From the NCBI GenBank assembly GCA_009602725.1, contig WELB01000035.1, forward strand, positions 339,894-374,998: a stretch of DNA of 35,105 nt, given 5' to 3'. The notes under the pieces were generated by a model, which saw only the letters and a program-made list of their open reading frames with translations, did no database searches and was not told the origin of the DNA. Source of the stretch: Spirogloea muscicola. Lineage: Eukaryota; Streptophyta; Zygnematophyceae; Spirogloeales; Spirogloeaceae. Below are positions 1 to 12,424 of the stretch, piece by piece; the first letter of the stretch is position 1, and each line of letters opens with the position of its first letter. The translations under genes and the position numbers were made by a program.

Positions 1-3000
1 AGCCTCGCGGCGGCGCTCCGGGAGCGCCGGCGCGAGCTGGCCGGCCGCGTCTCGCGCGACATTGTGAGCGCGCGCGACCGCCACGCCGGCGACGTCGACA
101 GGCTCTTCGCGTCCGTGCAGGCGCTGCCGCGCACCGTCAACCGCCTGGTGCTCGCCCCGCCGGGCTCCAACGGCGCCGGCAGCGTCAGCCCCATCGTCCC
201 CATCACCGGCAACGCCGTCCTGGGCTTCGTCAGCATGCTCATCATGGCGGTCACGCTGGAGCGGGCGTGGCTCAAGGACGGCAGGTCCGCCTTCTTCCAC
301 CTGCTGTCGTGTGGAGCCGCACCACGATCTCGCCTAGACGGAACGAAGCCGCCGGCGTACTCGAGCTCCTGAACACCAGCTTGCGCGCACTGTGACGAGG
401 ACTCGATCCTGCGCCTGTGGGGTCTCGCTCGTTGCTCTTAACCATGGCGCTCCTCCTTGTGAAGCGCAGGGGGTTCCTGAAGGTCATCAAGCCCAAGTCC
501 GTGGTCGTCGAGCCCGGGTTGCAGGAGCCGCCCCGGGCCCCTGCGGCAGTGACTCCAGGTGCTTTGCCTCGCCGCTTTGATCGCGCCCACAGCCATCTGC
601 ACTGCAGCCATTAGTGCAATCACACTGGACTTGCAAGCTGGGGCCTGGTGCTCGGCATGGGGGAAGACAAAGGCAGGGATTATGTTAGCACTAACTTATT
701 CCTCCACACAGTCTTCCTTTGTACTCCCTATGTTACTGAGCTTGAGAATGTTAGCAGGAAGGTGTACATATGAGGACATGTAAGGCTTGCGAGTCGTTCA
801 TCGACTCTCCACTTGCGTACGATGCTGCGGTGTTGCTAAACACTGTTGGTCACAGCACTTTCTGCAAGAACAGGGTCTCTGAAGCCAGTGCATGCCGCAT
901 CTCGCGCAGTGCTGGAGGTGGACGCCGACCTCCTCAAGAAGGAGTCGGTGGAGTGGGTCAACACGGTGTTCTCCAAGATGTTCAAGATATACACGTATGA
1001 CAGCTGCCGAGGACCTGCAGCATGCTCCATGCAGCCAGTTAGCTTGACCTGTTGTCGAGCAAATTGAAAGTCAACTTTGCTAGACGAGACGACCTCAGAT
1101 CCTGCGAGTGTACATTACAGGAGAGGCTTGGAGCAATGGTTGGTGGGCCTCCTCCAGCCGCTCATCGACGACCTGAAGAAGCCCAACTACGTGAGGAGAG
1201 TAGAGATCGTGTCATTCACGCTTGGCGAGGAGCCCCTGGTCTTCCGCAGTGTGGAGCGCCGGACTTCCCGAAGGACTGCAGACCTGCAGTAAGGACCAGG
1301 GCTGGTGTGACATACTATCAACAGGGGCTGTTGTGATTCACTTTAATGAAGAGCCATTGAGTAATTCGGGGCAGAACTTCTCACAACAGATCACAGTGGG
1401 GTCCCTGGCACAATCTGAGATGTGCTATTCTGAGTGGACAGGTACCACATAGGGCTTAGGTACACAGGTGGCGCAAGAGCAATCCTCTCCGTCAATTTGA
1501 AGCTTGGTTTCATGAATCTGAGACTTCCCGTCGGTGTGAGGGACCTGGACGTGGACGGGGAGCTCTGGCTGAAGCTGCGTCTAGTGCCGTCGCCCCCATA
1601 CGTCGGCACACTGACCTGGGCCTTTGTTGACCTACCCACAATCCAGCTCTCGTTGGCGCCCTTCCAGCTTGTCGACCTTATGAGTGAGCACCTGTGGTGC
1701 AATAGAAGCCCTGCATGATTTGCAGGTGTATGCAAACAGTTGGTGTTGTCATGAGGTCCTATAGAAAAGCTTTTGACTTGAGACCTTGTTGGGAAGATAT
1801 AGGTGTGTAGGATGGCTGAAGGGTTGAGCTATGAGAAGTTTATCACTGCCATGTTCTGCTTTGACCTCCTTTAGGAACTGCAAACCAGCCACTAATTAGC
1901 ATCTAGATCTTGGCTCACAGTTGCTCAGACCTTGCAAGACCTTGTCATCGCAGTGCGAGACTGCTTCTTAGTGAGCTAGCAGTGACTATAACTCATTGCC
2001 GCGTCCACTGACACTACTTGGGCTATATTTGTACTCTTCTGTGCAGACATACCTTTCCTGTCAACGTGAGTTCCGACTTGACATCATGCAATTCATCTTG
2101 GTCGTAAGGCAGCTTGTATCGAGGACCCAAACAGCATGCTTGTTGGTATTTGATCATGACAGTGCAGCAGGTGCCAAGCCAGTCATCATTGATGCATGAC
2201 CTCTACTTATGGAGGCATGATGTGAGCTGACAAACCGCTAATCTGCTTCTTTACAGTTTCCTGCAGAAGCTGCTCACAGAAGACCTGCCCAAGCTCTTTG
2301 TGCGACCAAACAAGAGTGTTGTGGATCTCATGAAGGGACGAGCTGGGTCGACGACTGAATACCGAGAAGGCAATCTGGTGGCTCGCACTGGCTTCGCTGG
2401 GGAGCTTGCCGTGACAATCATTGGGGCTCGCAAACTTCCGGTTCTTCCCTTAGGTGCGTTGAGCTTGTGGCGTCCTCACTGCTTGCTGAAGCCCATCCAC
2501 CTATGGGACGAGTGGCACTGCTGTTGGTGGTTGTGGGTACAGTCATATGCATCTCAGAGTGTCCTGTGATTGATGCAAGGTAAGCCGGACCTTGAATGAC
2601 GAGTGCATGAGCAAATACTTGTTCATTTTTGATGACCTGCAGGTCATGCAGATCCATACATTGTACTTATCCTTGGGCAACAGGTAGTACGTAGCAAGAA
2701 GAACTGAGATACGTCCAGCATGGCGCCACCAGAGGCTCCACTTTTTAATCAGGTTCAAACTGCCGCAATGCACAAGTAATAACAAAATGAGGATCTTGAA
2801 GCTGGAATTGTGTGTAAGAGCAGCAGCTTTCTTGCACCGCAGTAAGTACAGTTGCACAAGAAAGGTTGAGGTCGTCCAGCTTGATATGCACATATGCAGG
2901 CATCTGATTATGCTGCATGCTTGCTGCATGCCGCAGGACTTTGAATTGTTGGTGGAAGATCAAGAGCAGGACTTGCAAGTTCGGGTGCGGGATAATTTTG

Positions 3001-4636
3001 CCCTGACCTTCACGCTGGCAGCAGGCAAGGTTAGTTGGTAGCGTGGTGGTTGGTAATCCAAACTTTGGAGTTGGTGGCCTTGAGGCTAAGTAGTCTGAGC
3101 ATCTGTATAACAGCTCCGGTACTCAGTAAGCATCAGATCTTGCAGGGTGGGTGAAGCAGAATAAGTGCTACAAATGGTGTACGAGAGTGGTGATGGGTTA
3201 CGCTCAGCTTAATCATATGTTATGGTTAAAGGCATGAGTGTGTTGTGAGCAGTTGCGTAGCATACCTAACCCACAACATTGAGGACTGTCCTCAGCTGCA
3301 GTCCACGATGCTTCTGTTTGCCAGGTCCCCCTCAAAGTGCTGCAGACAATGGTGCCCACAGACATCTGGGTGCCCTTGCGTGTCGGGCTCGGGCCTTTCC
3401 CAAAGCGGCCAGCAGGAGAAATCCTTCTGAGACTGACATACAAGGCATTCGTGGAGGACGAAGGAGAGGATGACCAGGCCTTTGACGAGCCGCTGATTGT
3501 GGAGGAGGAGTCGCTGAAGGGCGTTCCGGCCATGCTCGGCAACTTCACTGAAGTAAGACACCCGTTTGGTGAACTGATTGTAATTTTCTGAGACAGGCAA
3601 CAACAAAATTCAGAGGACTTATGCTGCATCTCAAGCCACACAAAATGATGGTTAGTTTTCAAGCTCCAATCCATGACCTGTGCTGCAGATGGCAGATGCG
3701 CTGGCGAAGGAGGCAGAGAATGCAGCGCAGTTCCTCGTGGAGCAGGGTGTGCAGCAGCGGGAGGCTGCCGGCTCTGCCATCAGCAAAGTCTTGGACCTCG
3801 GCGAGGACATGAAGGACACAGCGAACAAGGCCGCGGACGCGAGGCGGGACCTGGAGGTCCAGGGGAGGGGCGGGAAGAAGGGGAGCTGGCGCGACGGCCT
3901 GGTGCGGGGCCGCGCTTGGGCGTGGATCAGCGGCAACCGGCAGGAGAAGGGCTCAGGAAGGCCGGAAGGCGATGGCGGGGTCTGGGCTTGGCTGCGCAAG
4001 CTGCAGGGTACCGAGGACGCCAAGCTCGAGCACGAGGGGAAGTCTATGGAGGAGGTGCAGGGGACGGAGGAGCGCGTCGTGGACGAGCTGCAGAGGGCCA
4101 AGCTGCTGGCGCTGAAGATGCGGGACACCGCAGACGACCTGAGCATCGTGGAGCGCAAGGTGGGCGCTTCTGGCTCGCCTGGGCGGCACGTGAAGGAGGA
4201 GTCCGGCCTCGACAAGATGGAGTCCTTGGACGTGAGAAGGGTGTTTGATGAGAGCCTCACTGAGACATTGAACACAACAGATGGTGAGGCCCTCCCCTTT
4301 TACTGGAAGGCTTATCTTTTTCTTATATATTTTAACAACAATATGCTGACTATAAAAGAGGGAGATCCTCCCCTTGCATTTGGAAGCTTGTTCTGCGCTC
4401 ATATGACATGAGTATATGCTGTTTCAACCTGCTTATATGGACTGTGCAATCCGCATTCAGAGCCTCTTCCTTTGCATTTCAAGCACAGTTTTCTCTCTCC
4501 AGTCACACTGATTTATTGGTAATCTGTCTATTGCCTTGAGGCAGGTCAAAGAGCGCTCATTTGGCTGGCTGTGGTCGCTGGAGTCTCACTTCTTGTTGCC
4601 CTCAGCATCAATTACTCCTCTTTGACCCAGCCATGA
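1..4636 (+). CDS. SMP and C2 domain lipid-transfer protein, membrane anchored (5' end outside window)
   Basis: Hand-built exons: <1-308, 470-558, 910-994, 1121-1288, 1442-1683, 2047-2065, 2257-2453, 2643-2683, 2937-3029, 3325-3552, 3689-4283, 4545-4636. All phases agree and give about 718 codons. An arginine-rich helix and a hydrophobic stretch (LGFVSMLIMAVTL) come first. Then an SMP (TULIP-fold lipid-binding) domain runs from VEWVNTVFSKMFK to LLTEDLPKLFVRPNKSV, with the family's FVDLPTIQLSLAPF strand. A C2 domain follows (GELAVTIIGARKLP, then HADPYIVLILG). About 200 charged residues, probably coiled coil, precede a tail segment (ALIWLAVVAGVSLLVAL) just before the stop. This resembles plant synaptotagmin/NTMC2 and extended-synaptotagmin proteins, which move lipids at ER contact sites; contact-site function is inferred. 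The middle of C2 (2684-2936) is unresolved, since reading past 2683 gives VVRSKKN and then TGA. The second loop reads DNF rather than a two-Asp calcium motif, so calcium binding is doubtful. Confidence 0.8.
2047..2065 (+). other. 19-base microexon inside the SMP domain
   Basis: The preceding exon ends at 1683 in phase 1 and the next begins at 2257 needing phase 2. The 19 bases between GTGCAG (acceptor) and GTGAGT (donor) resolve this exactly and supply NIPFLST. The join reads VDLM-NIPFLST-FLQKLL, the expected linker before the last SMP helix. Without it the two SMP exons are out of frame. Confidence 0.75.
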
Positions 4637-6057
4637 CCGTCTCTAGGACAAGATTGGGCCCATGCTAGTCATAAAAGATATTTGGATGGAATCAACTTGA
4701 GGAGCACGCCAGCCTCCCTCTTAGATGGTCACCTTGGATGAGGTGCATTGTGCATCACATGTTGAAGTTTTGTGTCTGTAGCTTTAGGAGCAGAATGGTG
4801 CAGAATTACCGATCATGAAGAAGATCATGCTCTGACATTGCATACAACAGCTTGTCAGATGCTCGTCTTATATGTGTCCTCAGTGGGTGAATACCTTTGA
4901 CTAGCCAGTCTATGATATCTGTAGCAGGATGAGGGGCTGCAACCACTGTAGTACTGTGAGTCAGTAATGCTTCTGGCGAGGCCCCAACGTCACTGATAGA
5001 CATTATTTGATATGAATTGTCCCGGATTAGGATCATCTTAGTGTGTTTGGAATGAGATATCTTGAGCTTGTTGCCACTATGTTTGTCATCGTTGACATTG
5101 TGAGTGAGTCCAGCTGATACCACGATATGAAGAACATAGACCACGACTGTGACTGGGAAGTTGACAATCTGATAGTGCAACCTGGAACTGGTCCCCTTCC
5201 CAGCCATGACTAGAGGTTATTGAGAGTCCTTTCTCAGAGGTCATGGAGTGTTGTTTTTGTGATTTCTGCGCCATCCAGCCCTCTCAGACTCTGTCCATTT
5301 CTTGGGGGCTGGCCGCACAGCCATGCTTTACAGAAGAACAGCTGTTTCTTTCCATCTCCGTTAGGTTGTGTCCTTCAGCTCGAAAGGGAGGATAGGAGAC
5401 CTAAGGTGTGATCCAAAAAGATATTACTTCAAGGAAGGAAGAGTCTTCCAGTAGAGGGTGGTGGCTGTGATTTGCCAGCCCAAAAATAAAGAAGAGTGAG
5501 GAATGAGACCAACTGGAGTGAGACATGGCTATTTGGTGTAATAGTGCCACAATCAAAGCTTCTCAGCCAAGAAAGCTTTGACTTATCAATAACTTCTGCT
5601 GCAAATTGCAGGAGAATTTATCCGTGCATAGCTGGGAGCTTCACTTTCAACTGCCGCTTCAGCTGTGGCTTCCTTATGAGATTGTCAGATTAGCATAGCA
5701 TGCTCGTGCAGGATGTGGGGATTTGTGTCTCCAGCTCGCCAGCTAAGACAGGCCCTGCCTTTTCTAACAAGAGGCAGTCACGGTTGCATCTCATATTTGA
5801 ACCAACTGTCCTTGCTGCCACTTCCTTCAAGACCCATTGCTTTGCTCTCAGGACCACTCCTATTTGGGCTCTTGGTTCTGCCGCTTGTATCTCTTGCTCT
5901 TGCTGCTGGTGATAGCAGCACGTGTGACAAATGTGGACAGTAAGGTATATCAGTGAGAGTCAAGCACAGTGACCTTTCAAGAGTAATGAACGTTGTCCCT
6001 GCTTGACTAGTGCAATGTGCACCAGACTTCAGTTTGACTTGCTAAGACTTCAGGACT
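4637..6057. other. Intergenic region between the SMP gene and the acyl-CoA oxidase gene (tail to tail)
   Basis: No gene can be supported here. The two flanking genes converge on it, so it should hold both 3' UTRs. A minus-strand ATG frame at 5207-4806 (133 codons, one hydrophobic stretch FPVTVVVYVLHIVV) and a plus-strand frame at 5713-5943 with a signal-like hydrophobic run are the only notable open frames. Neither matches a family I recognise and both may be chance. A copy of the window's short repeat family lies at about 5206-5485. Confidence 0.5.
5206..5485. repeat. Copy of the GGGCTGG fold-back repeat family
   Basis: The left part (ACTAGAGGTTATTGAGAGTCC, then CTGTCCATTTCTTGGGGGCTGG near 5292) resembles 25263-25290 and 25480-25505. 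The right part near 5450-5481 (AGAGGGTGGTGGCTGTGA, then GCCAGCCC) is the inverted arm seen in the fold-back element at 21121-21201. It is the only copy I see outside the 14-26 kb accessory region. Confidence 0.55.
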
Positions 6058-6066
6058 TTAGAGCTT
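6058..6066 (-). other. Peroxisomal targeting signal type 1 (AKL-stop)
   Basis: The last exon of the acyl-CoA oxidase ends in AKL immediately before the stop. This fits the PTS1 consensus (small residue, basic residue, leucine) and supports peroxisomal location and the correctness of the last reading frame. Confidence 0.8.
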
Positions 6067-9000
6067 TGCTTGCATTGTAGTAATGTCTGCAGCTTGCCCT
6101 CCAAGTCTCTGCAGCCCTGCAGTTGATCCTTCTTGTCCAAGTCTAAGCTTGTTTTGTCCCAGTAGTGGTCGCAGATGCTCCATGCCTTTGGCAACATGGG
6201 AGGCATTCAGCGGTTCTTGCAGTGCCGAGATGAACAAGTGAGGGTAAACATCGCCATCATAGCGACCGATAGCAGACCCTGCACATGTGAGATTTGATGA
6301 TAAATAAAAGAGTGACACGCACAAGGGAGGGAGCGAGGGCGGGAGGGAGCCTCTCAAGAGATATAAGTTTGACATGCAAGAGCAAGTTGCGAAAACGAGA
6401 GAGGAACAGAGTTGGATGTCTGTGGCGCCTTGTGGCTGCTGGGGCCCTTTTAGCGTCAGAATAACATTCACATAGACATCTGGCACTTGGCATTCTCCGA
6501 TGCAATGGCCAGATGGAGCAAAGATAAGTGGTACCGAGGTAGTGATTGCTGAAGTTGAAAGCATCCACCAAAAGCACAGCACTCACTCGTACCTGCGCAT
6601 ACGTAAGAAACAAATGTGCTGCATCTTCAGGAGGGTGCACCTCTTTCATCACTTAACAACCAGTACACAAAAACCATAAGGGTTGCTCAGAGGAGGCAAC
6701 TTAAGCTGAATCTGATATATTGAGATGAGGAGCAAAGTCTTGTGCTACCCATTGCCAGGTATCAGTACCTGAGCAAGCAAGTCACCTACTGCTTCTCGAA
6801 CAAGTCGGCACTGCCCTGGCTGTAGGTACTCCATCTCTAGCAGATCACCCTGCACGAGAGAAGGCTACATGAATTGTTTGAAGGTCCGGGTAATTTCAGG
6901 AAGGAGAAAGGACAGTCCAGCCAAAGGTGAGATGCAAATGCTGCATAGCTTCCCGCCATTGCCCAACAATGTAGCTGATATGATCCACACATGCAGCAGG
7001 AGAGCCATGCCAAATGAAGTTACACCACGTGCATCCTTATTGCACTGACCAGGTTTGCCTCGATAAGGGATGTTGCATATAGTCGAGACAGTAGGCTAAG
7101 CTGCTCATTGACTCCAGTTCCTTCGAACCTGGTTTGCAGACTTGCATGAAACCTGGACAATGCCTATGGTTAGCCACATGCAATGTGTATCCAATTAATC
7201 TACCCAGCACATGTAACGAAAGTTGCTCGGAAAAACAAGTGGCTGTGACATGCTAAATGTTGCGATGGAGCTCCATGAAAGGTTGGGAGTGAGGGCAGTC
7301 ATCATGTGATGGTACCTTTCTGCAACAATGAACTGGCAGTGTGCTCTAGCTGCTGTGACCAACTGTGCAGCAGCACTGTGAAATGCTGCGAGTACAAAGA
7401 ATGCAAAGGATCAGAAGTGCGTTCCAGCCTAGCAGATTCTGAGCTCCACTCCAGGCGTGCACAACTGCACCACTGCGACTTTTTTGCCTCACCTTCTTCT
7501 TGACTAGTTGCCTCTGAGAGCATCCTGGCACAACCGAAAATAAGGCCCAGTGCTCGAGCCTGGAGGGCCTCTAGCTGCAATGTAGGTTCCAAAATGTACT
7601 CCGCTGTCCAGCACCTACGTCAAATATTAGCAGATGTGCCAGCAGAGATGCAAAGCAAACTCTAGCAAGAGGTGCAAAGCCAGCGCACATGATACGACAT
7701 GCCAAATTGGCAACGGTGGGCATCTAGTGGTTGCAGAGATTTGTACTTGTGGAAGCAGTGCAGCGCAGGGCAGCAGTGCTCTGCCACTTGTTGAGGTACT
7801 CTACTGTGCCAGCAAGAGACTGGCCACTCACGACTTGCCCTGCTGCCTTCACCAAGAACCTTGCCACCTACACATTCAACAAGAGCCCAAACACTTTTGT
7901 TGAAAGCTAGCACCCCGTATGACATGGCAGTAGCTGCTAAATTTGGATGAAGTACCACCACTGATGAGGACCAATCTGCCAGTGAGCTTGTCTGCTACAA
8001 GGGCTGCTGGTGGCATCACAACAGCTGGCGTGCCCTAGCTTCAGGTACAAGCAAGCGCATGCAGCTGCACAGGCAACCGGTACGAACTTGAAGGAATAGG
8101 ACAGTATTATCGCCCTCAAACGTGATGGCAGGTAAATACGAGGCATACAGCTCAGGTAACCCACTGCAGGACAAGCAACATCAAGTATCACTTTGTCAGC
8201 TAGGGCATGCGCAAACCACCGCGAAGGTGAATAGGAGGCTCCATGCACAGTAACCTATGATCATGTGTGGATCAAGGGATCTTGTGAGTGATCCAACCAT
8301 CGTGCCTGACATTGTTCCCTATGCTCAGCATGTCCAAAGTAAAGTAGGACAACACGCACCTGGCATGCAGGTATCCATTGCCACCGCACACACGCCTACA
8401 CTTTTCAATACCATCCTGAGAGAAAAGTGGTAGGAATGACAATCAGATTTACAAGCCTCTTGAAGTAGTACAAACAGCTCAAACCTTCTGGTAGAACAGC
8501 GTCTGGTGAAGGGTTGCATGACAAAGAGGCTCCAAGAATACATGTGTGCGCACTTTGGAAGGACACACGCTCTTTCAAAGAGGCCTGGGAGAGCAGGACA
8601 AAGCTTACTGAAGCTACTCCTGTGCAAAGAGCCTTGAGACCAGAGGTGCAGGCGTGGACTTCAGGCAGCACATCATACTTCCCTGCCTTCAGTTTGTCCA
8701 CTGTCTCCTTATAAAGTTGCATCATCCAGCGGCCTACAAAGTAGTAGGCATATGATGTGGCCAACAGAGGAAAGAGCGTGTGCTGCTGAGTCTTGTAGTC
8801 TATGATCTGAGACAACAACCACCACTTCTTAATACATCTACTAAGCTCAACAACCAAAGCCGCACAACAGCCTGAGGCATGCCTGGAGCACCAATAGGCT
8901 TGAGTCATACGACGCCAACAGCAACTAAGGCCCATTCTGCAGTTCTTCGTCAACATTGACTACAAACATTGACCTGGGTGCCACAGAAATTGAGATTGTG

Positions 9001-11653
9001 CCTGTGTTTCTGGTTGTCCAGGCTTTCCAAATTGCCTTCGAACAGCACTGTAGCGTACTGCTATTGTAACTGCCTTGGATAGAGAGAGGCCAGCCTCAGA
9101 CACTAAGTTTGCCCTGACAAGGACCTGGAGAGTTTGTCCCAAACAATCTATTAGAAAACAAGCCACTCTTAGTCTTCATATTGCGGTGTAGCTTCCACCC
9201 GCTGGGTGGCTGCAAGTGTTTGAAATAAGGCCAATCAATTCATCCAATCCAGTAACCCAGCATTCAGCTGGTGGGGATACTGACCATCGCACCATATGCA
9301 AGCTTAGAGTGGCCCTCTCTTGAGAACTTGCCTTCCGGAGAGACACGTGCATACCTGCGCATGACACATTCCAGCACTTTCAGACTGCAGACTGCAACGA
9401 CATCTGCATATAGATACTTGTCTCTTGTTGAGTTGTACAGAGCTACATCGTCACCCCAGAAAGGAACACAGTCTCACATGTCCCATGAACCACCAATGTT
9501 GATGAAAGAGACCTGAGAAGCTCCTCACCGCATCAGCATATTTTCCCTCGGAATTCGAACACGATCAAGCCGAAGGAAGCCATTGTCCATGGTATTATAA
9601 CCAAGCTTTGGTCCCATGTCACCAACAGTGACACCAGGTAGGGGCTCGTGGCTTGTGAGGCTCCGAAGCGGCACTATGAAGGCTGTAGCCATTACCAAGA
9701 TGAACATCAGCCCATCTCCTCAAATAATCTCAACTTCATGCAAACATTACTGCAGAGTGATCAAGTCATGTCAACCATTAAATCACCTCTCAGTCTGTCA
9801 AGCACGTATCCAGACCACATCTCCACACCATATAGACAAGTAAATTAATACTTCATCGGAGCTCAAATTTTTGGCAACTGCTTTGTCCAACGGAAGCATG
9901 CACGTACCATGTATACCACAACCTTTATTGTCAAGCATGAGACGAGCATAGACTAGGGCATGAGTGGATGCTTTCCCGAGACCACCTGGCCACCACTGCA
10001 TCCAGACTCAAAAGAGAGCTCATCAAAACCAGCTGTACTCTCCATGTTATGACCCTTCTCAGGTCGTCTGTCTATTCAATCTTTGTGGCACATCGCATCA
10101 AATCTGTCTGCTGATTGCGAGAACGATGAGATACCAAGCTAAGAAGACTTCATCTAGCTCAATCGTGGGTCGACAGTGAACCTTTGTGGAAGTAAGAGTG
10201 GGACTGTGAATCACAAACTCCTCTGCACTTTGGTCATACTCGGCTACCGTCTCCAAGCCCTGAGAAGGTCACCAAATAGAGGTCAAAAGAGATGCTGCAG
10301 GCTGCTATGCAGATGATTACCATCCAAGAGATGTTGAAACTTGTCTGACTGTTTGACTATCTGCTATTATACTGTTGACTCGTTGCTGCATGATATGCAA
10401 CCCACTGCTACCAAGCAGGGTAAATGAGCAGTGAGAATCACAATGTCCTCATAAGATGTCAGTAAGGGTGGAGACCTCATCCTATCAGTCAGAATACTAG
10501 CCTTGTGCTCAGAACAAGCTCGTCTCATGGGCAGCTTTAGAAGGAGCTCTGACCTGAACATTGGAGCCATGACCCATCTCCGTCTGTGCATAGCAACCTA
10601 TGATAGAGTATGTCTGAGCTAACGGCAACCACTTTTTCTTCTGCTCCTCCGTACCTTGGCCATCAATTGCTGGCACGAACATGCCCTGCAATAGTCAGAG
10701 TCAAAATTAGACAGGAAGCTAGCCTGTCTAAGAGACCTCAGCCATATGAGTATCCCTGCATAGGGTGTAAAGTTGCATACTGCGGATTGCGAAGATGAGT
10801 ACCACACTAGTACCAGGAATATCAGAACTCAGTGGCAGCTCTTTATAGATTCTGTACTTTAACCGGCCAACATTGCGGAACACAGTATCATGCCCCCAAG
10901 AACGTTGCATGTGTCCAAGGCTTGCAGTTGGTTACATTACAGAAGGATGTGTCAAGCTGTGGAAATCGCAAGAGCAGAACAGAAACAGTGTCCGATGCAT
11001 GGAGTTCTTCCACAGGAAGGGGAGCAGCAAAGGTATTCGCAAGATTGGCCATAGGCTCACCAGATTGAGGCCTATGGGAAGGACTTCGTCAATAAGACGC
11101 CACATAGAGTAAAATTCCTCGTCTGCACCACCTGAACCTGCATACTACTCACAGCACAGTGGCGACTTAAAGATCAACATGAACACGTTGTCCAGATTAT
11201 TATGATTTCTATAACGATCACTTTAAGTTGCATCAGCTGAGACAAGCAATGTCATGCTGCAAAAGTAGCCAAACTCGTATCGTCCCGGAGATTATTTTGC
11301 GGATCATCTGATATCCTTCCTGGACTGATGATGACGAGGATATATGCTGTGGACGCTGTGGTGTGAAACAGACACAGACAAGCACTTGCACATGCCCTTC
11401 TACCTCTCAGCTGCAGCTCGTCCCTGAGCTGTATGAGCCGCCTGGACTTCTCAAGTGCTCGTCTAACCATGTCAACCCGCGAGAGATACGCACGGTCGTC
11501 CTTGCGAAACACCGGGTCTTGGGCTACCAACGCGGAGAAGCGCTCCAGCTTCTCGACGGCTTCGGGGCCGCCGAGAAGAGCGTGCGTCATGGCGCGCACG
11601 TCAAAGGTAGCCCTCCTGCGCTCGGCTGCCAGCGGGCTAACATCCTCGCCCAT
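6058..11653 (-). CDS. ACX1: Peroxisomal acyl-CoA oxidase, ACX1-like
   Basis: Oxidises acyl-CoA to trans-2-enoyl-CoA with FAD, passing electrons to O2 to give H2O2; first step of peroxisomal beta-oxidation. Exons from the start: 11653-11404, 11122-11061, 10685-10554, 10259-10182, 9995-9908, 9682-9529, 9354-9285, 9124-9002, 8806-8609, 8415-8360, 8163-8088, 7867-7747, 7603-7493, 7385-7316, 7152-7050, 6849-6769, 6592-6535, 6278-6058. Phases agree, giving 683 residues (plant ACX1 about 664). Diagnostic stretches: [12 protein letters not shown] at the N terminus, [29 protein letters not shown] (FAD/substrate site), [72 protein letters not shown] (usually GGHGY) and TFEGDNTVL, which carries the catalytic glutamate. 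The C terminus is AKL, a PTS1 peroxisomal signal. The start is the only ATG at the family start. The intron after 9002 needs a GC donor. A few residues may be missing between exons 2 and 3. Confidence 0.93.
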
Positions 11654-12206
11654 GGTCGGGCAGCAGGAATCTGCAGAGGCAGCTACGCTCCAACCCGCCC
11701 CGGTCCGCAGGCCTCTCAAGCCAAAGAGGCGCCGCCGTCTGGCCAGCGGCAAGGCCAGCGCCAAGGCTCCTGCGGCGGCGGAGGCGGCGGTGGCGGCGGC
11801 GGCAGCAGAGAGGCAGCGAGGAGCCGTCTCGAGCTGCAGCGATCAGACTAGTGGAGCTCCCTAGAGCTCTTATTTCCCGTTAAGATAACGGCGGGGGCCC
11901 CAAGGTGACGGGGGGCGAGGCACTCAAACCCCCGTCAGAAGGTCCCCGACAACTCTCCCGCGACTTAGCGGCGACGCTGTCGTCGCCGTCAAGGCCCCGC
12001 GCCGCCTGCGCGGGTCGGGGGGCGCCGGCGGCGGCGGCAGGGCGGCGCAGGGCTTGCGCTTCATCGGCGAGGGGATTGGTAACATGATTGATGTGATTGA
12101 GGGGAGGGAGGATACCGGAGAAAGGGAGGGGGGTTAGACGGAGGCGCGACGTGCCCAGCCGATAAGGGACCCCGCTCCCCTCAACCCCATCACTTCCCCA
12201 CATCCC

Positions 12207-12243
<37 letters not shown>

Positions 12244-12424
12244 GCGCTGCAAGCCCTGCGAGGCACCGCAGGTTGACGGCAGCGGCGGCGGCAGCGGCGG
12301 CGGCGGGGGCTTCGTGACGCCGGCGGCATTGGCTCTGCTCCGGCTCAGACTTGTGCGCAGCCTCCCTGTCCCTGCCGCTGCCGGAAGACCCGCCCGAGCC
12401 GGCGGCGGCGCGCGCGCGGGAGCC
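11654..12424. promoter_or_regulatory. Shared upstream region of the divergent acyl-CoA oxidase and TAB2 genes
   Basis: About 770 bases separate the two divergent ATG codons. The region must hold both 5' UTRs and both promoters and is probably bidirectional (inference). GC content is very high. GGC/CGG runs lie at about 11773-11812 and 12208-12243. No TATA box or defined operator can be read with confidence. Open frames through this region on both strands are typical of GC-rich sequence, not genes. Confidence 0.6.
12208..12243. repeat. (CGG)n trinucleotide repeat in the TAB2 5' region
   Basis: About eleven uninterrupted GGC units lie 180-215 bases before the TAB2 ATG, probably in its 5' UTR or core promoter. 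A more interrupted run follows to about 12305. Confidence 0.85.

Noticed and set aside
4806-5207. 133-codon minus-strand ORF with ATG
   Set aside because: No recognisable motif, AT-richer composition unlike the coding exons here, and position in a probable 3' UTR or intergenic region.
11654-11764. Upstream extension of the acyl-CoA oxidase N terminus
   Set aside because: Open in frame, but the upstream start would be TTG; the ATG at 11653 matches the family start, and a PTS1 is already present.
12314-12424. Upstream extension of TAB2 to give a longer transit peptide
   Set aside because: The frame is open but begins with GTG, with no in-frame ATG before 12425.
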